Source of the DNA: Onishia taeanensis
GTDB lineage: Bacteria; Pseudomonadota; Gammaproteobacteria; Pseudomonadales; Halomonadaceae
Reading direction: 5' to 3'
NCBI RefSeq assembly: GCF_003268885.1
Contig: NZ_QLSX01000003.1
Coordinates: 186,001 to 250,000, forward strand
DNA length: 64,000 nucleotides
The position numbers were made by a program, and so were the translations under genes. Shown piece by piece: positions 1 through 8,446 of this stretch (position 1 is the first letter of the stretch; the number at the start of each line of letters is the position of its first letter). The notes beneath the pieces were generated by a model. That model did no database searches. It had not been told where the DNA came from and saw only the letters and a program-made list of their open reading frames with translations.

Positions 1-241
1 TGCCCGACGATGAAGCCTGATCTGAGCACCGCGTTTGGCTAGTCCGGGCCTCAATCCGCTATTTCCAAGACACCTACACGACAATCTCAACACACGCCCA
101 AGCACGCATCAGACCCTCCTGGCGCCGGCAATCAGCTGCTCATCTAAGTATCTAAGTATCTAAGTATCTAAGTATCTGAGCAGCTGGGCACCATGCATCA
201 TGGCAATCAGCGGCGTTGGCAGGACGGTAACGCTCGCGCCG
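1..241. other. Left-edge noncoding stretch with an 8-bp tandem repeat
   Basis: No convincing gene is visible here. A short open frame runs in from the window edge on the plus strand and stops with TAG at 40-42; it could be the last 13 codons of a gene outside the window, but nothing in it is recognisable. The rest is noncoding and holds the tandem repeat at 142-173 described separately. Confidence 0.4.
133..186. repeat. Four 8-bp tandem repeats between 10-bp inverted arms
   Basis: The unit atctaagt occurs four times without change at 142-173. It is bracketed by a perfect 10-bp inverted repeat, cagctgctca at 133-142 and tgagcagctg at 177-186. The whole element lies just downstream of the minus-strand App1-type gene. 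A transcript would form a stem closed over the repeat array. The array length could vary between strains by slippage, which is an inference. Confidence 0.85.
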
Positions 242-1339
242 TCATTGCTCTTCGCGAACGGACGCCAGTCCCTCAGCGGAGATATAGCCGTGCGCCTTGG
301 CATGCTCGGCCATGCTGAGGCTGCTGTCGGCGAGGACCAGCGTGCAGCCGGTATGGCTGACCTCGGCGGCCAGCCGCTCGATTGCGGCATCGCGTTTGGG
401 GTCGTTATCCACCTTGCGGATGTATATCGCTAACACTCGCTCGGGGTGCTCCTTGACGATCTCGGTGTAGACCTCGGGGTCTCGCTGACCGCTATCACCG
501 ATGAGAATGAACGGCAGGTCGGCGTAGAGCGAGAGCATGTTGCGAATGACGTCCGACTTGTGGTCCTCGGCCTTGCGGGGCCACGGGCGCGAAAGGCGTA
601 GTCCCCATTCGCGCAGGAACAGGATCGGCCCCACCGGTATCCGGTTGAGGTTGAAGAACAGGTCGAGCATTTCATATATGCACCAGGGGCCTCGCGACAC
701 GTAGAGCATCGGACGCTTGCGGTTGCCTTCGACGCCCCCATAGAGTGCCTGATAGAAGGCGGCGACCCCGGGAAAGGCCGTGCGTCGCTGCGCTTTTTCC
801 ATGAACAGCCGGTAGAGCATCTTCAGCTTGTTGGCGACGCCGGTGTGCATCACCGTGTCGTCGATATCGCTGATCACGATCAGGTCGGCGTTGGCTGGCG
901 GGATATAGACCTGCGTCTGGGTGCTGATGGCGTCTTTTTCCGAGAGCACCTCCAGGCTGGCCGTATGCCAGACCCTGTCAGTGGGCAAGGAATGATTGAT
1001 GTCGATGTGGGCGTAAAAGTAGCCATCCCGGTCGGTAGTGACGATGGTCTTGGCATCGCCAAGACGCATGATGATGCGGGCATCGCGCACACCGCGACGA
1101 ATGATGCGTCGAGCGACATCCACCAGGTCCCGCGTGGTACCGCCTTCCTCCCACCGTTTGCCGGTGCTTGGCTGACGAAAGACCCGCCCCATGACGAAGG
1201 CTTCCTTGCGGGAGCCGTAGCCGCGATAGGGCTGGACGATGACGCCACCGCGGCCCTTGTCTCTTTTCATCGGCCGTGTGAACAGGCGCACCAGTTTTTT
1301 CGTGAAGTGCAGCAATTGGGCGATCAACAGGCGCCTCAC
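242..1339 (-). CDS. App1-family (DUF2183) HAD-type phosphatase
   Basis: This 365-residue protein matches the bacterial relatives of yeast App1, a phosphatidate phosphatase of the HAD superfamily. The nucleophile motif DIDDT is at about residues 158-162, a motif II-like VSRGPW follows, and GDSGQRD near the C-terminal third fits the metal-binding acidic motif. The N-terminal part with PYRGYGS is typical of the family's beta-rich domain. No signal peptide is evident, although residues 1-22 are hydrophobic and basic. The start is a GTG without a clear Shine-Dalgarno site; an ATG at 1270 is the alternative. The bacterial substrate is not known; a phospholipid-type phosphate ester is only an inference. 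Confidence 0.85.
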   Translation of the reverse strand: MRRLLIAQLLHFTKKLVRLFTRPMKRDKGRGGVIVQPYRGYGSRKEAFVMGRVFRQPSTGKRWEEGGTTRDLVDVARRIIRRGVRDARIIMRLGDAKTIVTTDRDGYFYAHIDINHSLPTDRVWHTASLEVLSEKDAISTQTQVYIPPANADLIVISDIDDTVMHTGVANKLKMLYRLFMEKAQRRTAFPGVAAFYQALYGGVEGNRKRPMLYVSRGPWCIYEMLDLFFNLNRIPVGPILFLREWGLRLSRPWPRKAEDHKSDVIRNMLSLYADLPFILIGDSGQRDPEVYTEIVKEHPERVLAIYIRKVDNDPKRDAAIERLAAEVSHTGCTLVLADSSLSMAEHAKAHGYISAEGLASVREEQ

Positions 1340-1454
1340 TAGTGGTCTGAATAAGCACGCTATCGTGGCGGGAACTGACGGGATATCGGCGACCCGGGCA
1401 GGCCGCTGGGCTCATTATGCGAAGTGCAGGGCTATCCTGCAAAAGTCTGACAGC

Positions 1455-1482
1455 GAAAAACCCATCGCCGGGGCAGCGATGG
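1455..1482 (-). terminator. Rho-independent terminator of the PfpI-like gene
   Basis: Perfect 8-bp arms cccatcgc (1461-1468) and gcgatggg (1475-1482). On the minus strand the stem is followed by a run of five T. It lies 40 bases past the stop of the PfpI-like gene. Confidence 0.8.
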
Positions 1483-1521
1483 GCCTAGAGAAGTGAACCT
1501 GCGTGTAGCGCGTCAGGTCAA

Positions 1522-2085
1522 TCAGGCGTGCTGGTGGCTATGACGCCCTTCAGCCATTTCCTCCAGCAGCTTGCCATTGAAGGCATCGAGGTCTACCGGC
1601 GTGCGGCTGGTGACCAGGCCGCTATCGACGACGACCGGTTCGTCCGACCAGTGAGCGCCTGCGTTCTTCAGGTCTTGGGCCACCGAGGGTACCGATGTCA
1701 TACGGCGGCCTTCGACGACGCCTGCGTTGATCAGGATCCAGGGGGCGTGGCAGATCGCGGCCACTGGCTTGCCGGCCTCGAAAAAGGCCCTGACGAAGCT
1801 GAGTGCCTGTTCGTTGAGGCGCAGCGTGTCCGGGTTGAACAAGCCACCTGGCAGCACCAGCCCGTGATAGTCCGCGTGATGCACGTCCTCGAGGCGTTTA
1901 TCCGCGGCGTAGGTATCGCCCCAATCGGTTTCGGCCCAGGCACGGATGCCGTTGCCGTCAGGGGTGATGACATGCACCTCCACGCCTTGGCCTTGCAGTG
2001 CCGCCCTCGGCGAGGACAGTTCCGATTCTTCGAAACCGTCGGTGGCGAGAATGGCGACGCGTTTTCCGTTCAGTTGCTGAGCCAT
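1522..2085 (-). CDS. PfpI/YhbO-type DJ-1 superfamily protein
   Basis: A 187-residue class I glutamine amidotransferase-like protein of the PfpI/YhbO/DJ-1 group, described elsewhere as proteases, glyoxalases or deglycases acting on glycated protein and nucleotides. The catalytic nucleophile is Cys112 in AAICHAPW, with the conserved acidic residues at TDGFEESEL near the N-terminus. Length is normal for the family. The start at 2085 is supported by GGAGGT seven bases upstream; a longer frame to 2145 lacks this. The gene is monocistronic with its own terminator. A stress role is inferred from family only. Confidence 0.9.
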   Translation of the reverse strand: MAQQLNGKRVAILATDGFEESELSSPRAALQGQGVEVHVITPDGNGIRAWAETDWGDTYAADKRLEDVHHADYHGLVLPGGLFNPDTLRLNEQALSFVRAFFEAGKPVAAICHAPWILINAGVVEGRRMTSVPSVAQDLKNAGAHWSDEPVVVDSGLVTSRTPVDLDAFNGKLLEEMAEGRHSHQHA

Positions 2086-2230
2086 CGTGACCTCCAGGTC
2101 GTGATGTTGCCGTGAATGACGAGCCGATGGGCTATCCCGGTCCATCTATTGGCCTACTCATGACCTTGGGATAGCTCGCCGCCAGTTCAAGGGAGCCCTG
2201 GCGAATGATTAGAGCGCCATAGGCTGGGTG

Positions 2231-2701
2231 TCAGGCGCTGGCAGTCTGGCGCTCGCGTCGTGCGTTGCTCAGGTAAATCAGGAACAGCGCCCCGGCAAGC
2301 AGCACGATGGCAGCCAGACGTGACGGGTCCAGCGGCAGGCGGTCATTGTCGAGCCAGCCGAAATGATCGACCAGCAGGCTCATGATCAACTGCCCGGAGA
2401 TTACCGCCACGGTAGCGGCCGCAGTGCCCACGCGCGGCACGGCGAAGACGATTGCCAGCATGTACACCACGCCGAATAGCGCCCCGGTAAGCTGCCACTT
2501 GGGGACGCTGAACAGGGTGGCTGAATGCGCCGGCTCAAAGAAGAACACCAGCAGGAAGGTGACGACCGCGCCGATGACGAAGGTCAGCCAGGCGCTGGCC
2601 AGCACCCCGACCTTGGCCCCGAGGCGACCGTTGACGGAGGACTGTGCGGCGAGCACGGCGCCGCCGAGCAAGAGCAGCGGGAATACCAGAGTGAGCATCA
2701 T
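2231..2701 (-). CDS. YdcZ-type (DUF606) DMT-superfamily membrane protein, second of pair
   Basis: A 156-residue hydrophobic protein with about five membrane segments, of the YdcZ/DUF606 family in the drug/metabolite transporter superfamily. It ends in a short basic tail. AAGGAGGTCAGG precedes the ATG. It follows its homologue after only 10 bases, so the two are co-transcribed. Half-size DMT proteins often work as dimers, and the pair probably forms a heterodimer. The substrate cannot be told. The divergent LysR gene may regulate it. Confidence 0.85.
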   Translation of the reverse strand: MMLTLVFPLLLLGGAVLAAQSSVNGRLGAKVGVLASAWLTFVIGAVVTFLLVFFFEPAHSATLFSVPKWQLTGALFGVVYMLAIVFAVPRVGTAAATVAVISGQLIMSLLVDHFGWLDNDRLPLDPSRLAAIVLLAGALFLIYLSNARRERQTASA

Positions 2702-2711
2702 CCTGACCTCC

Positions 2712-3143
2712 TTAGTAGATCAACCAGAGTGCGAGAAAAATCAGCGCCAGTGCCAGCAGGCGATAGCCATCGATGGCGCGGCGTTCACTGCCGAGCAGGC
2801 CAAAATGGTCAATGATCAGGCTGGCGCCGATCTGCCCGCACAGGATGCCGACCATGGTCATGCCGACACCGACAATGGGGGTGGTCAGGGTCAGCACGAC
2901 CACATAGATGGGGCCCAGGAGTCCGCCTGTGAGTAGCCAGCGCGGTTGCTTGAACAGCGTGGTCAGCGGCGGCCGTCCGATGAAGACCATGGCGAGAGTC
3001 AGTAGCAGCCCGCCGACCAGGAAGATCGAAAGGGTGGCCGATAAGTGTCCGACCTGCTCGCCCAGGGGGCCAAGCAGGCCCGCCTCCACCGATAGCCCCA
3101 TACCCGCGCATAGAACGAAGAGAAGCGTGGCAATTTGCTGCAT
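2712..3143 (-). CDS. YdcZ-type (DUF606) DMT-superfamily membrane protein, first of pair
   Basis: A 143-residue membrane protein homologous to the next gene; both share the pattern of a Gln-Ile/Leu near a membrane segment followed by DHFG(W/L)L. The start at 3143 has AAGGAA at good spacing; the frame could be extended to 3173 without better support. It is the first gene of a two-gene transcript diverging from a LysR regulator 87 bases away. The transported compound is unknown. Confidence 0.85.
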   Translation of the reverse strand: MQQIATLLFVLCAGMGLSVEAGLLGPLGEQVGHLSATLSIFLVGGLLLTLAMVFIGRPPLTTLFKQPRWLLTGGLLGPIYVVVLTLTTPIVGVGMTMVGILCGQIGASLIIDHFGLLGSERRAIDGYRLLALALIFLALWLIY

Positions 3144-3230
3144 CGTGTTTCCTTCGATGTGAAAAGCGGCCACAGTACTGCTGTGCTATAAAAGGCACAA
3201 TGGCGGTTTATGGCAAAGGTTTATTGCGAT

Positions 3231-4156
3231 ATGAGCAATTCTGTCACCCTGATTGCACTGCGACTCTTCGTGCGGGTGGCCACTTCGGGAAGCTTCGCCG
3301 AAGCGGCGCGCCACTTCGGCCTGCCGGCGTCGTCGGTCTCACGGCGGATTGCCGGCCTCGAAAAGGCCCTCGGTCATCGCCTGTTGTATCGGCACACGCG
3401 AGCGGTGCGGCTGACCGAGGTCGGCGAGGGGTACCTCCATCAGGTTCGCGAGGCGCTGGAGAGCCTGGACATGGCGTCCGAGCAGGTCAGCGGTGCCGCG
3501 ACCCACCCGCAAGGCCTCTTGCGCGTCAATGCCCCGGTGGCCTTTGGGCGTCTCCACGTGGCGCCGCTGCTGGCGAGCTTCCAGGCGCTGTATCCCGACA
3601 TCGACATCGAACTGACCCTCACTGATGCCTTCGTTGATCCGGTGCAGGAAGGGGCAGACATCGTCATTCGCATCGGGGCTCTCGAAGATTCGAGCCTGGT
3701 GGCCCGCGAACTCGCTACCCAGCGTTTTGTGGCCTGCGCCGCCCCCGGCTATCTGGCCGCGCATGGCGAGCCGCAGAGCCCAGATGATTTACCCGCGCAT
3801 AACTGCCTCGTCTACAAGGGAACCCGCGGCGTGCAACCCTGGTTTTTTCGCGCCGCTAGTACCACGCCGTTTCGGGTCGTCGAGGCTAGGGGGAATCTTC
3901 GCAGCAACAATGCCGAGAGCCTCGTCGAGGCGGCGCTGCAGGGTCAGGGCATCGTGCTGTTTCCCACCTGGCTGCTGCAGCAGTATCTGAAGGCCGGCAG
4001 TCTGGTACCGGTGCTTAATGACTGGGAAGCGGCCGGAGAGCCGACTCTGCAGGGCATTCACGCCATCTACCCGAGAATCGGCTTCGCTCCTCAAAGGTCA
4101 GCGCCTTCCTCGAGCACCTTCATGATCATTCACAGTCCCTGACGGACGGGGCTTAG
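3231..4156 (+). pseudogene. LysR-family regulator with an apparent 1-nt deletion near the 3' end
   Basis: The protein has an N-terminal winged helix (FVRVATSGSFAEAARHFGLP region) and a substrate-binding domain of the DmlR/YafC-like group. The frame opened at 3231 (or 3210) stops at 4142 with an atypical tail after IYPR. In the frame shifted by one base, the sequence from about 4076 to 4156 reads NRLRSSKVSAFLEHLHDHSQ and on to TDGA, the usual YPxNRxxSxKVxAFxxxL ending of this group. So one base appears lost near 4074-4076. The gene may be a recent pseudogene, a still active variant with a changed tail, or a sequencing error. It diverges from the YdcZ pair, its likely target. Confidence 0.8.
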
Positions 4157-4453
4157 AGGCTGCTTGGTTCAACTGACTTATTCTACTGAATTGCTCAACT
4201 GACTCGTTCAATTGACCAAGCTGAGTGATCAGCTCGATCAATTGGCCAGGCTGCGTGATCAGCTCGATGGCTGTATCGGCTGCGGCTGTTTGTCTCTTGC
4301 CAGCTGTCCGCTTCGAAACCCCGGCGACGTCTTGGGAGAGGTCGCGGCGGATGGGCAAGATCAGCCGTGAGGGCATGGTCTGGGGAAGACGCTGGCGCCC
4401 GCCTGTCTGGCGGGCGCGTGTGATCATTGCCCCTTGCCCACGAAAGCCGCTAC
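4157..4453. other. Intergenic region with decayed tandem repeats
   Basis: About 300 bases between the LysR gene and the 3' end of the GST gene hold no credible gene. The first third is built of degenerate direct repeats (see 4209-4268), with related pieces such as caactgact further upstream. I see no hairpin terminator for either flanking gene. Confidence 0.55.
4209..4268. repeat. Two 30-bp tandem repeats
   Basis: Units 4209-4238 and 4239-4268 match at 27 of 30 bases and share the 14-mer gtgatcagctcgat. Looser copies extend upstream to about 4170. The array lies just downstream of the LysR stop. Confidence 0.85.
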
Positions 4454-5068
4454 TCAGGCGTTAGTGGGGCGGGTTGCGCTGAAGCTCTCTCTGGCCAGAA
4501 TGCGCTCTAGCCAGCTTGCCAACTGGGGGTGGGCCTGGTGCCAGGCGATCTCCGGCAGGCGGAAGGCCAGGTAGTCCAGCGCCACGGCGATGACGATGTC
4601 GCCAAGGGTTGGCTGTTCGCTGGATAGACTCGTCACCTGGCTTTCGAGGCTGTCGATGGTGCGCAAGACGGCGTCGTGGCGGCGCTGAACCAGGGATTCG
4701 GTGTTGGTGCTGTCGGAGTGAAACTTGTGAAGCATCACCGTGTGGAAGGCGGCATCCATGAGTCCCTGACCGAGGCCGGCAAGCGCCAGCACCTCGGCTT
4801 GCCGTGGTTCGGGCACCCGCGATGTCGTTGGTGCCTCCGCGATTCCCTCCAGGTAACGCGCGATCAGCAGCGATTCGGTGAGGGTTTGGCCGTCGTCGGT
4901 GACCAGCGCCGGCACTCGGCTGAGCGGGTTGGCCGTCAGCAGGGCGGGGTCGGTGCTCCACGGGTCGACCCGAGAGAAGGTGATACGATTCTCCAGGCCT
5001 CTTTCTGCGACCACCACGCGCACGGTGCGTGCGTAGGGGGACGTGGGGCTATATAGCAGCGTCATCAT
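4454..5068 (-). CDS. Glutathione S-transferase family protein
   Basis: A 204-residue GST with the thioredoxin-like N-terminal domain (SPYARTVRV at the glutathione site, SRVPALV with the cis-proline, and TESLLIARYLE) and an alpha-helical C-terminal domain ending about residue 200. Family members conjugate glutathione or act in peroxide and isomerisation reactions; the substrate is not evident. The start at 5068 (ATGATG) has AGGAAA upstream; a longer frame to 5272 runs through a repeat region and is not supported. It diverges from the phnA-like gene. Confidence 0.88.
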   Translation of the reverse strand: MMTLLYSPTSPYARTVRVVVAERGLENRITFSRVDPWSTDPALLTANPLSRVPALVTDDGQTLTESLLIARYLEGIAEAPTTSRVPEPRQAEVLALAGLGQGLMDAAFHTVMLHKFHSDSTNTESLVQRRHDAVLRTIDSLESQVTSLSSEQPTLGDIVIAVALDYLAFRLPEIAWHQAHPQLASWLERILARESFSATRPTNA

Positions 5069-5377
5069 GGGCGTTTTCCTGGTTGCCGGTTGTTGCTGAG
5101 TGGATACGGAGTCATGCGTTGATTTGGCCTGCGCGGCGCCATGCCGCAGGCGGCGAGTGGGGCCTTGGGTGGAGTGGCGGCGCCAAAACGGGTAGGCTTG
5201 CCGGCCTTCGTGCCTCTCGGCGGTATAGCGAAAGGGATATCTCAGTGGGGCGCGACCCCACCTGATGACCAAGCTCTATTTGCCAAGTTCTATCTACCAA
5301 GCTCTATTAACCAAGCCCTAGCGATAAGCCTTTTCTAAACCTTATTTGTTGAAGCCCCACACGACCAGGACTGAATC
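5069..5377. other. Divergent intergenic region, GST / phnA
   Basis: About 310 bases carrying the promoters of two divergent genes, neither with a clear -35/-10 pair that I can assign. Its right half contains four 14-bp tandem repeats (5269-5324). A Shine-Dalgarno-like ccagga precedes the phnA-type ATG at 5378. Confidence 0.5.
5269..5324. repeat. Four degenerate 14-bp tandem repeats
   Basis: Units of the form ccaagctctattnn start at 5269, 5283, 5297 and 5311, each keeping ccaag and most keeping tcta. The last unit is the most decayed. The array lies upstream of phnA and downstream of no gene, so it is in a promoter-bearing region. Confidence 0.85.
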
Positions 5378-5719
5378 ATGAGTGATCTTCCCAACTGCCC
5401 GTCATGCGATGCCGACTACACCTACGAGGACGGCGCCATGTTTGTGTGCCCGGGCTGCGGCCACGAGTGGGCCCAGGACGCCGCAGCTGATGCCAGCGAT
5501 GACTCGCCGGTCTATCGCGATGCCAACGGCAACGTGCTGGAAGACGGCGACAGCGTGACGGTGATCAAGGATCTCAAGGTCAAGGGCGCTTCTTCAGTGG
5601 TCAAGGTCGGTACCAAGGTCAAGAACATCCGCCTGATCGAAGGCGACCACGACATCGACTGCAAGGTCGATGGCATTGGCCCGATGAAGCTCAAGTCCGA
5701 GTTCGTCAAGAAGGCTTGA
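5378..5719 (+). CDS. yjdM: PhnA/YjdM-family zinc-ribbon protein
   Basis: A 113-residue protein with an N-terminal zinc ribbon (CPSC at 8-11 and CPGCGHEW near 27-34) and the C-terminal PhnA domain starting around [13 protein letters not shown]. Length and motifs match E. coli YjdM (formerly PhnA). It was named for its place near phosphonate genes, but its function is uncertain; no phosphonate gene is nearby here. It is probably cytosolic. The gene stands alone between repeat arrays. Confidence 0.92.
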   Translation: MSDLPNCPSCDADYTYEDGAMFVCPGCGHEWAQDAAADASDDSPVYRDANGNVLEDGDSVTVIKDLKVKGASSVVKVGTKVKNIRLIEGDHDIDCKVDGIGPMKLKSEFVKKA

Positions 5720-5783
5720 ACGTCTGCTGGATGAGGTATCTGGGCTTGGCGGCCGGCGGTGATTCGCATCAGCATAGCCCGCT

Positions 5784-5835
5784 AACTTGGTCTGCCAACA
5801 TGGTCTGCCAACCTAGTCAGCTCACATAGCCTGCA
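5784..5835. repeat. Four degenerate 13-bp tandem repeats
   Basis: Units start at 5784, 5797, 5810 and 5823. The first two share 12 of 13 bases (aac-t/a-tggtctgcc); the others are decayed. The array lies between the converging 3' ends of phnA and the CurA-type gene, next to the terminator. Confidence 0.8.
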
Positions 5836-5873
5836 TAAAAAACCGGCCGGGTCCGTAATGGCCCCGGCCGGTT
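5836..5873 (-). terminator. Rho-independent terminator of the CurA-type gene
   Basis: Arms aaccggccggg (5841-5851) and cccggccggtt (5863-5873) form an 11-bp perfect stem. On the minus strand it is followed by a T run. It also faces the end of phnA and may stop both transcripts. Confidence 0.88.
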
Positions 5874-5903
5874 GCATGTTAGCCAAGCGGCAGCCGCGAG
5901 GGC

Positions 5904-6902
5904 TTAGAGCTTGACCAGCATCTTGCCATGGTTGGCACCTTCGAAGAGCTTGAGGAAGGCATCGGGGGTGCGCTCCAGGCCTTCTTCGATGGTTTCCTCG
6001 TAGTCGATCTGGCCATTTGCGACCTGCGGGCCGACTTCTTCGAGGAAGGCGGGATAGTTCGCCCAGTGATCGAAGACGATGAAGCCTTCCATACGGGCAC
6101 GGCGGATCAGGATCATCGCCAGGTTGCCCGGACCGGCGCTCGGCGCGTCCTCGTTATAGCGGGCGATCATGCCACAGACGGCGATCCGCGCACCCACCCT
6201 CAAGTTGTTCAGCGCCGCTTCCAGGCAGATGCCCCCGACGTTTTCGTAGTAGACATCGAAGCCCTCGGGGCAGGCCTCGCTGAGCGCTTCGGTCAACTGG
6301 GCGGCGCTCTTGCCCTTGTAGCTGACCGCCTTCACGCCCTTGGACTCAAGCCAGTCAAGCTTTTCCTGGGACCCGGCGATGCCCACCACGGTGCCACCCT
6401 TGGCCTTGGCCAGCTGCACGGCGAGCGAGCCCACTGCGCCGGCGGCACCGCTGACCAGTACGTTGTCACCTTCCTGCATCTCGGCGATGCGGTTGAGGCC
6501 GGTCCAGGCGGTCATGCCCGGCATGCCGAGCACGCCAAGGTAGGCCTGATCCGGCACCTCGAAGGCGGGCAGCGGCTCGAGCTGATTGCCCGGTAGTTGG
6601 GCAATATCGCGCCAGCCTGCCATGTGGCGAACTTTGGCGCCCACCGGGAAGTTCGGGTCGCGAGATTCGATGACCTCGCCCACCGCGGCGCCTTCCAGTG
6701 GCGCATTCAGCTCGAACGGATCGATGTAGGTCTTCACACCGCTCATGCGACCGCGCATGTAGGGGTCGACTGACAGCCAGGTGTTGCGTACCCGAACCTC
6801 ACCATCGGCCGGGGCCGCAAGCTCGGTCTCGTGAAGTTCGAACAGATCCCGCGCCGGGGTGCCCTGTGGATGGTCAGTGATGGTGATATAGCGGCTTTGC
6901 AT
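5904..6902 (-). CDS. NADPH-dependent oxidoreductase, CurA/LTB4-dehydrogenase type MDR
   Basis: A 332-residue zinc-independent medium-chain dehydrogenase/reductase. It carries the N-terminal WLSVDPYMRGRM motif of the CurA/prostaglandin reductase group and the Rossmann motif GAAGAVGS near residue 155. E. coli CurA reduces curcumin and other enones with NADPH; here a similar reduction of a conjugated double bond is likely, with unknown natural substrate. It diverges from a LysR gene about 200 bases away, which is the obvious candidate regulator. It has its own terminator. Confidence 0.9.
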   Translation of the reverse strand: MQSRYITITDHPQGTPARDLFELHETELAAPADGEVRVRNTWLSVDPYMRGRMSGVKTYIDPFELNAPLEGAAVGEVIESRDPNFPVGAKVRHMAGWRDIAQLPGNQLEPLPAFEVPDQAYLGVLGMPGMTAWTGLNRIAEMQEGDNVLVSGAAGAVGSLAVQLAKAKGGTVVGIAGSQEKLDWLESKGVKAVSYKGKSAAQLTEALSEACPEGFDVYYENVGGICLEAALNNLRVGARIAVCGMIARYNEDAPSAGPGNLAMILIRRARMEGFIVFDHWANYPAFLEEVGPQVANGQIDYEETIEEGLERTPDAFLKLFEGANHGKMLVKL

Positions 6903-7109
6903 CGGCTGTCTCCCTGAAAGCTTGTCGTTAAAGGGTAATGAACGTTGAGTGGCAAACCCTTGCCGGGCTGCACCGAGGAATGGGTACAGACTAGTGCACT
7001 ATCGTCATATCAATCCAATGCATGTTGCTTAATCGTGCTATGCGTTTAAGTGATAGTGTTTGCCCTTGAAGCCCGGAGCGTCGTCTCCAACACCCTTTTC
7101 GGAGTTTGC

Positions 7110-8054
7110 ATGCACCTCGCTGATCTCGCCCGTCATGACCTCAATGCCCTGGTCACCCTGCATGCGCTTCTGGATTCGCGAAGTGTGTCGCGGGCCGCCG
7201 AGCGGCTCAACCTGAGCCAGCCGGCAGTATCGCGGACCCTGGCCAAGCTGCGCCAGGCCTTTGATGACCCTTTGTTCGTTCGCACCCACCGCGGCCTGCG
7301 CCCCACGGCCCGTGCCGAGGAGCTTGGCCCGCCGCTGGCAAGGCTGCTGCAGGAGCTGGGTGCGCTGCTGGCGCCGCCGACCTTCGATCCGGCCAGCACC
7401 ACCCGGCGTTTCAGCCTGGCCAGCACCGACTATGGTATGCATGCCTTTCTGGCACCCCAATGGCGGGCACTGAAGGAGGAGGCGCCGCATCTGCGCCTCG
7501 AGATCGAGAGTTATCGTGGCAGCATCGAGCACCAGTTGGACGAGGGTGGCCCCGAGCTTGCAATCAGCGTGCCCGGCGAGCGGGTGCCGGCGAGCGTGCA
7601 TGGCCGCGAGATCGGCGCTGATCGCTTCGTCTGCGTGATGCGCGAGGATCATCCTCTGGCCGCCAAGGAAGCGCTAGGCCTGGACGATTTTCTGGCCGCC
7701 GATCATCAACTGGTCAGCATGGGCGGCGATGACCGAGGCGCGGTGGACCTGGCGCTGGAGCGCGAGGGGCTAGCCCGCCGGGTAAGCCTGCGTCAGCCGC
7801 ACTTCCTGGCGAGTTTCTCCACCACCCAGCACAGCGACCTGCTGCTATGTGTGCCGGGCTGCCTGGCGGCTAGCGTGATCGATCACTGGCCCCTTGCAGT
7901 GCGCGCTCTGCCGGTCGCGGTACCGGCGTTCTCCTATTGGCTGGTCTGGCATGAGCGCCATCACGCCGATGCAGGGCATGCCTGGCTGCGCGAGCGGCTG
8001 TTTCATGGCCTGACGGCGCGGCACCGAATGCTCAGCGAGCGCCTGGCAGCGTGA
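7110..8054 (+). CDS. LysR-family transcriptional regulator (NodD-like group)
   Basis: A 314-residue LysR protein with an N-terminal helix-turn-helix (SRAAERLNLSQPAVSRTLAKL) and a periplasmic-binding-like effector domain. The sequence FDDPLFVRTHRGLRPT follows the pattern of the NodD/LeuO-type subgroup. The start at 7110 is supported by GGAG at 7101-7104; a longer frame from 7050 is not. It is divergent from the CurA-type gene, which it probably controls. The intergenic region holds an inverted cactat/atagtg pair that could be part of the operator. Confidence 0.88.
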   Translation: MHLADLARHDLNALVTLHALLDSRSVSRAAERLNLSQPAVSRTLAKLRQAFDDPLFVRTHRGLRPTARAEELGPPLARLLQELGALLAPPTFDPASTTRRFSLASTDYGMHAFLAPQWRALKEEAPHLRLEIESYRGSIEHQLDEGGPELAISVPGERVPASVHGREIGADRFVCVMREDHPLAAKEALGLDDFLAADHQLVSMGGDDRGAVDLALEREGLARRVSLRQPHFLASFSTTQHSDLLLCVPGCLAASVIDHWPLAVRALPVAVPAFSYWLVWHERHHADAGHAWLRERLFHGLTARHRMLSERLAA

Positions 8055-8116
8055 CAGGCGCGTGCCGATTTTCCGACTCACTCGATTCAGACACACTCGA
8101 CCGACAAGGACACCCC

Positions 8117-8419
8117 ATGATCAAGCACATCGTGCTCTGGACCCTGCATGAGCAGGCCGAGGGCCGCACCAAGGCCGAGAATGCCGCGCAGGCGAAGCGT
8201 CAGCTGGAGGCGCTGAACGGACGTATCGAGGGCCTGCTGAGCCTGGAGGTTGGCATCGACCTGCTGCACACGGACAGCTCGGCAGATCTGTCGCTTCTGG
8301 CGACGTTCGCCTCCCTCGAAGCCCTGGAAGCCTATCAGCGGCATCCCGAACACAAGGCGCTGATGCCGTTCATGGCCGCGATCCGCTACGACCGGCGCGT
8401 CATCGACTACGCCTTGTGA
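8117..8419 (+). CDS. Dabb-domain (stress-responsive A/B barrel) protein
   Basis: A 100-residue protein beginning MIKHIVLWTL, the typical opening of the Dabb family of dimeric alpha/beta barrels. The usual AxxYxxHPEHKAL motif is present about residue 75, followed by RRVIDY at the end. Members bind or convert small hydrophobic compounds, but no reaction can be named here. AAGGA lies just upstream of the ATG. It follows the LysR gene on the same strand by about 60 bases and may be co-transcribed. Confidence 0.85.
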   Translation: MIKHIVLWTLHEQAEGRTKAENAAQAKRQLEALNGRIEGLLSLEVGIDLLHTDSSADLSLLATFASLEALEAYQRHPEHKALMPFMAAIRYDRRVIDYAL

Positions 8420-8446
8420 GGCCGCTCCCGGTTGCTCAGAACGTGG

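Noticed and set aside
4098-4427. 109-codon minus-strand frame with repeated ELITQ motifs
   Set aside because: Its repeats mirror the 30-bp DNA repeats, and it overlaps the conserved end of the LysR gene.
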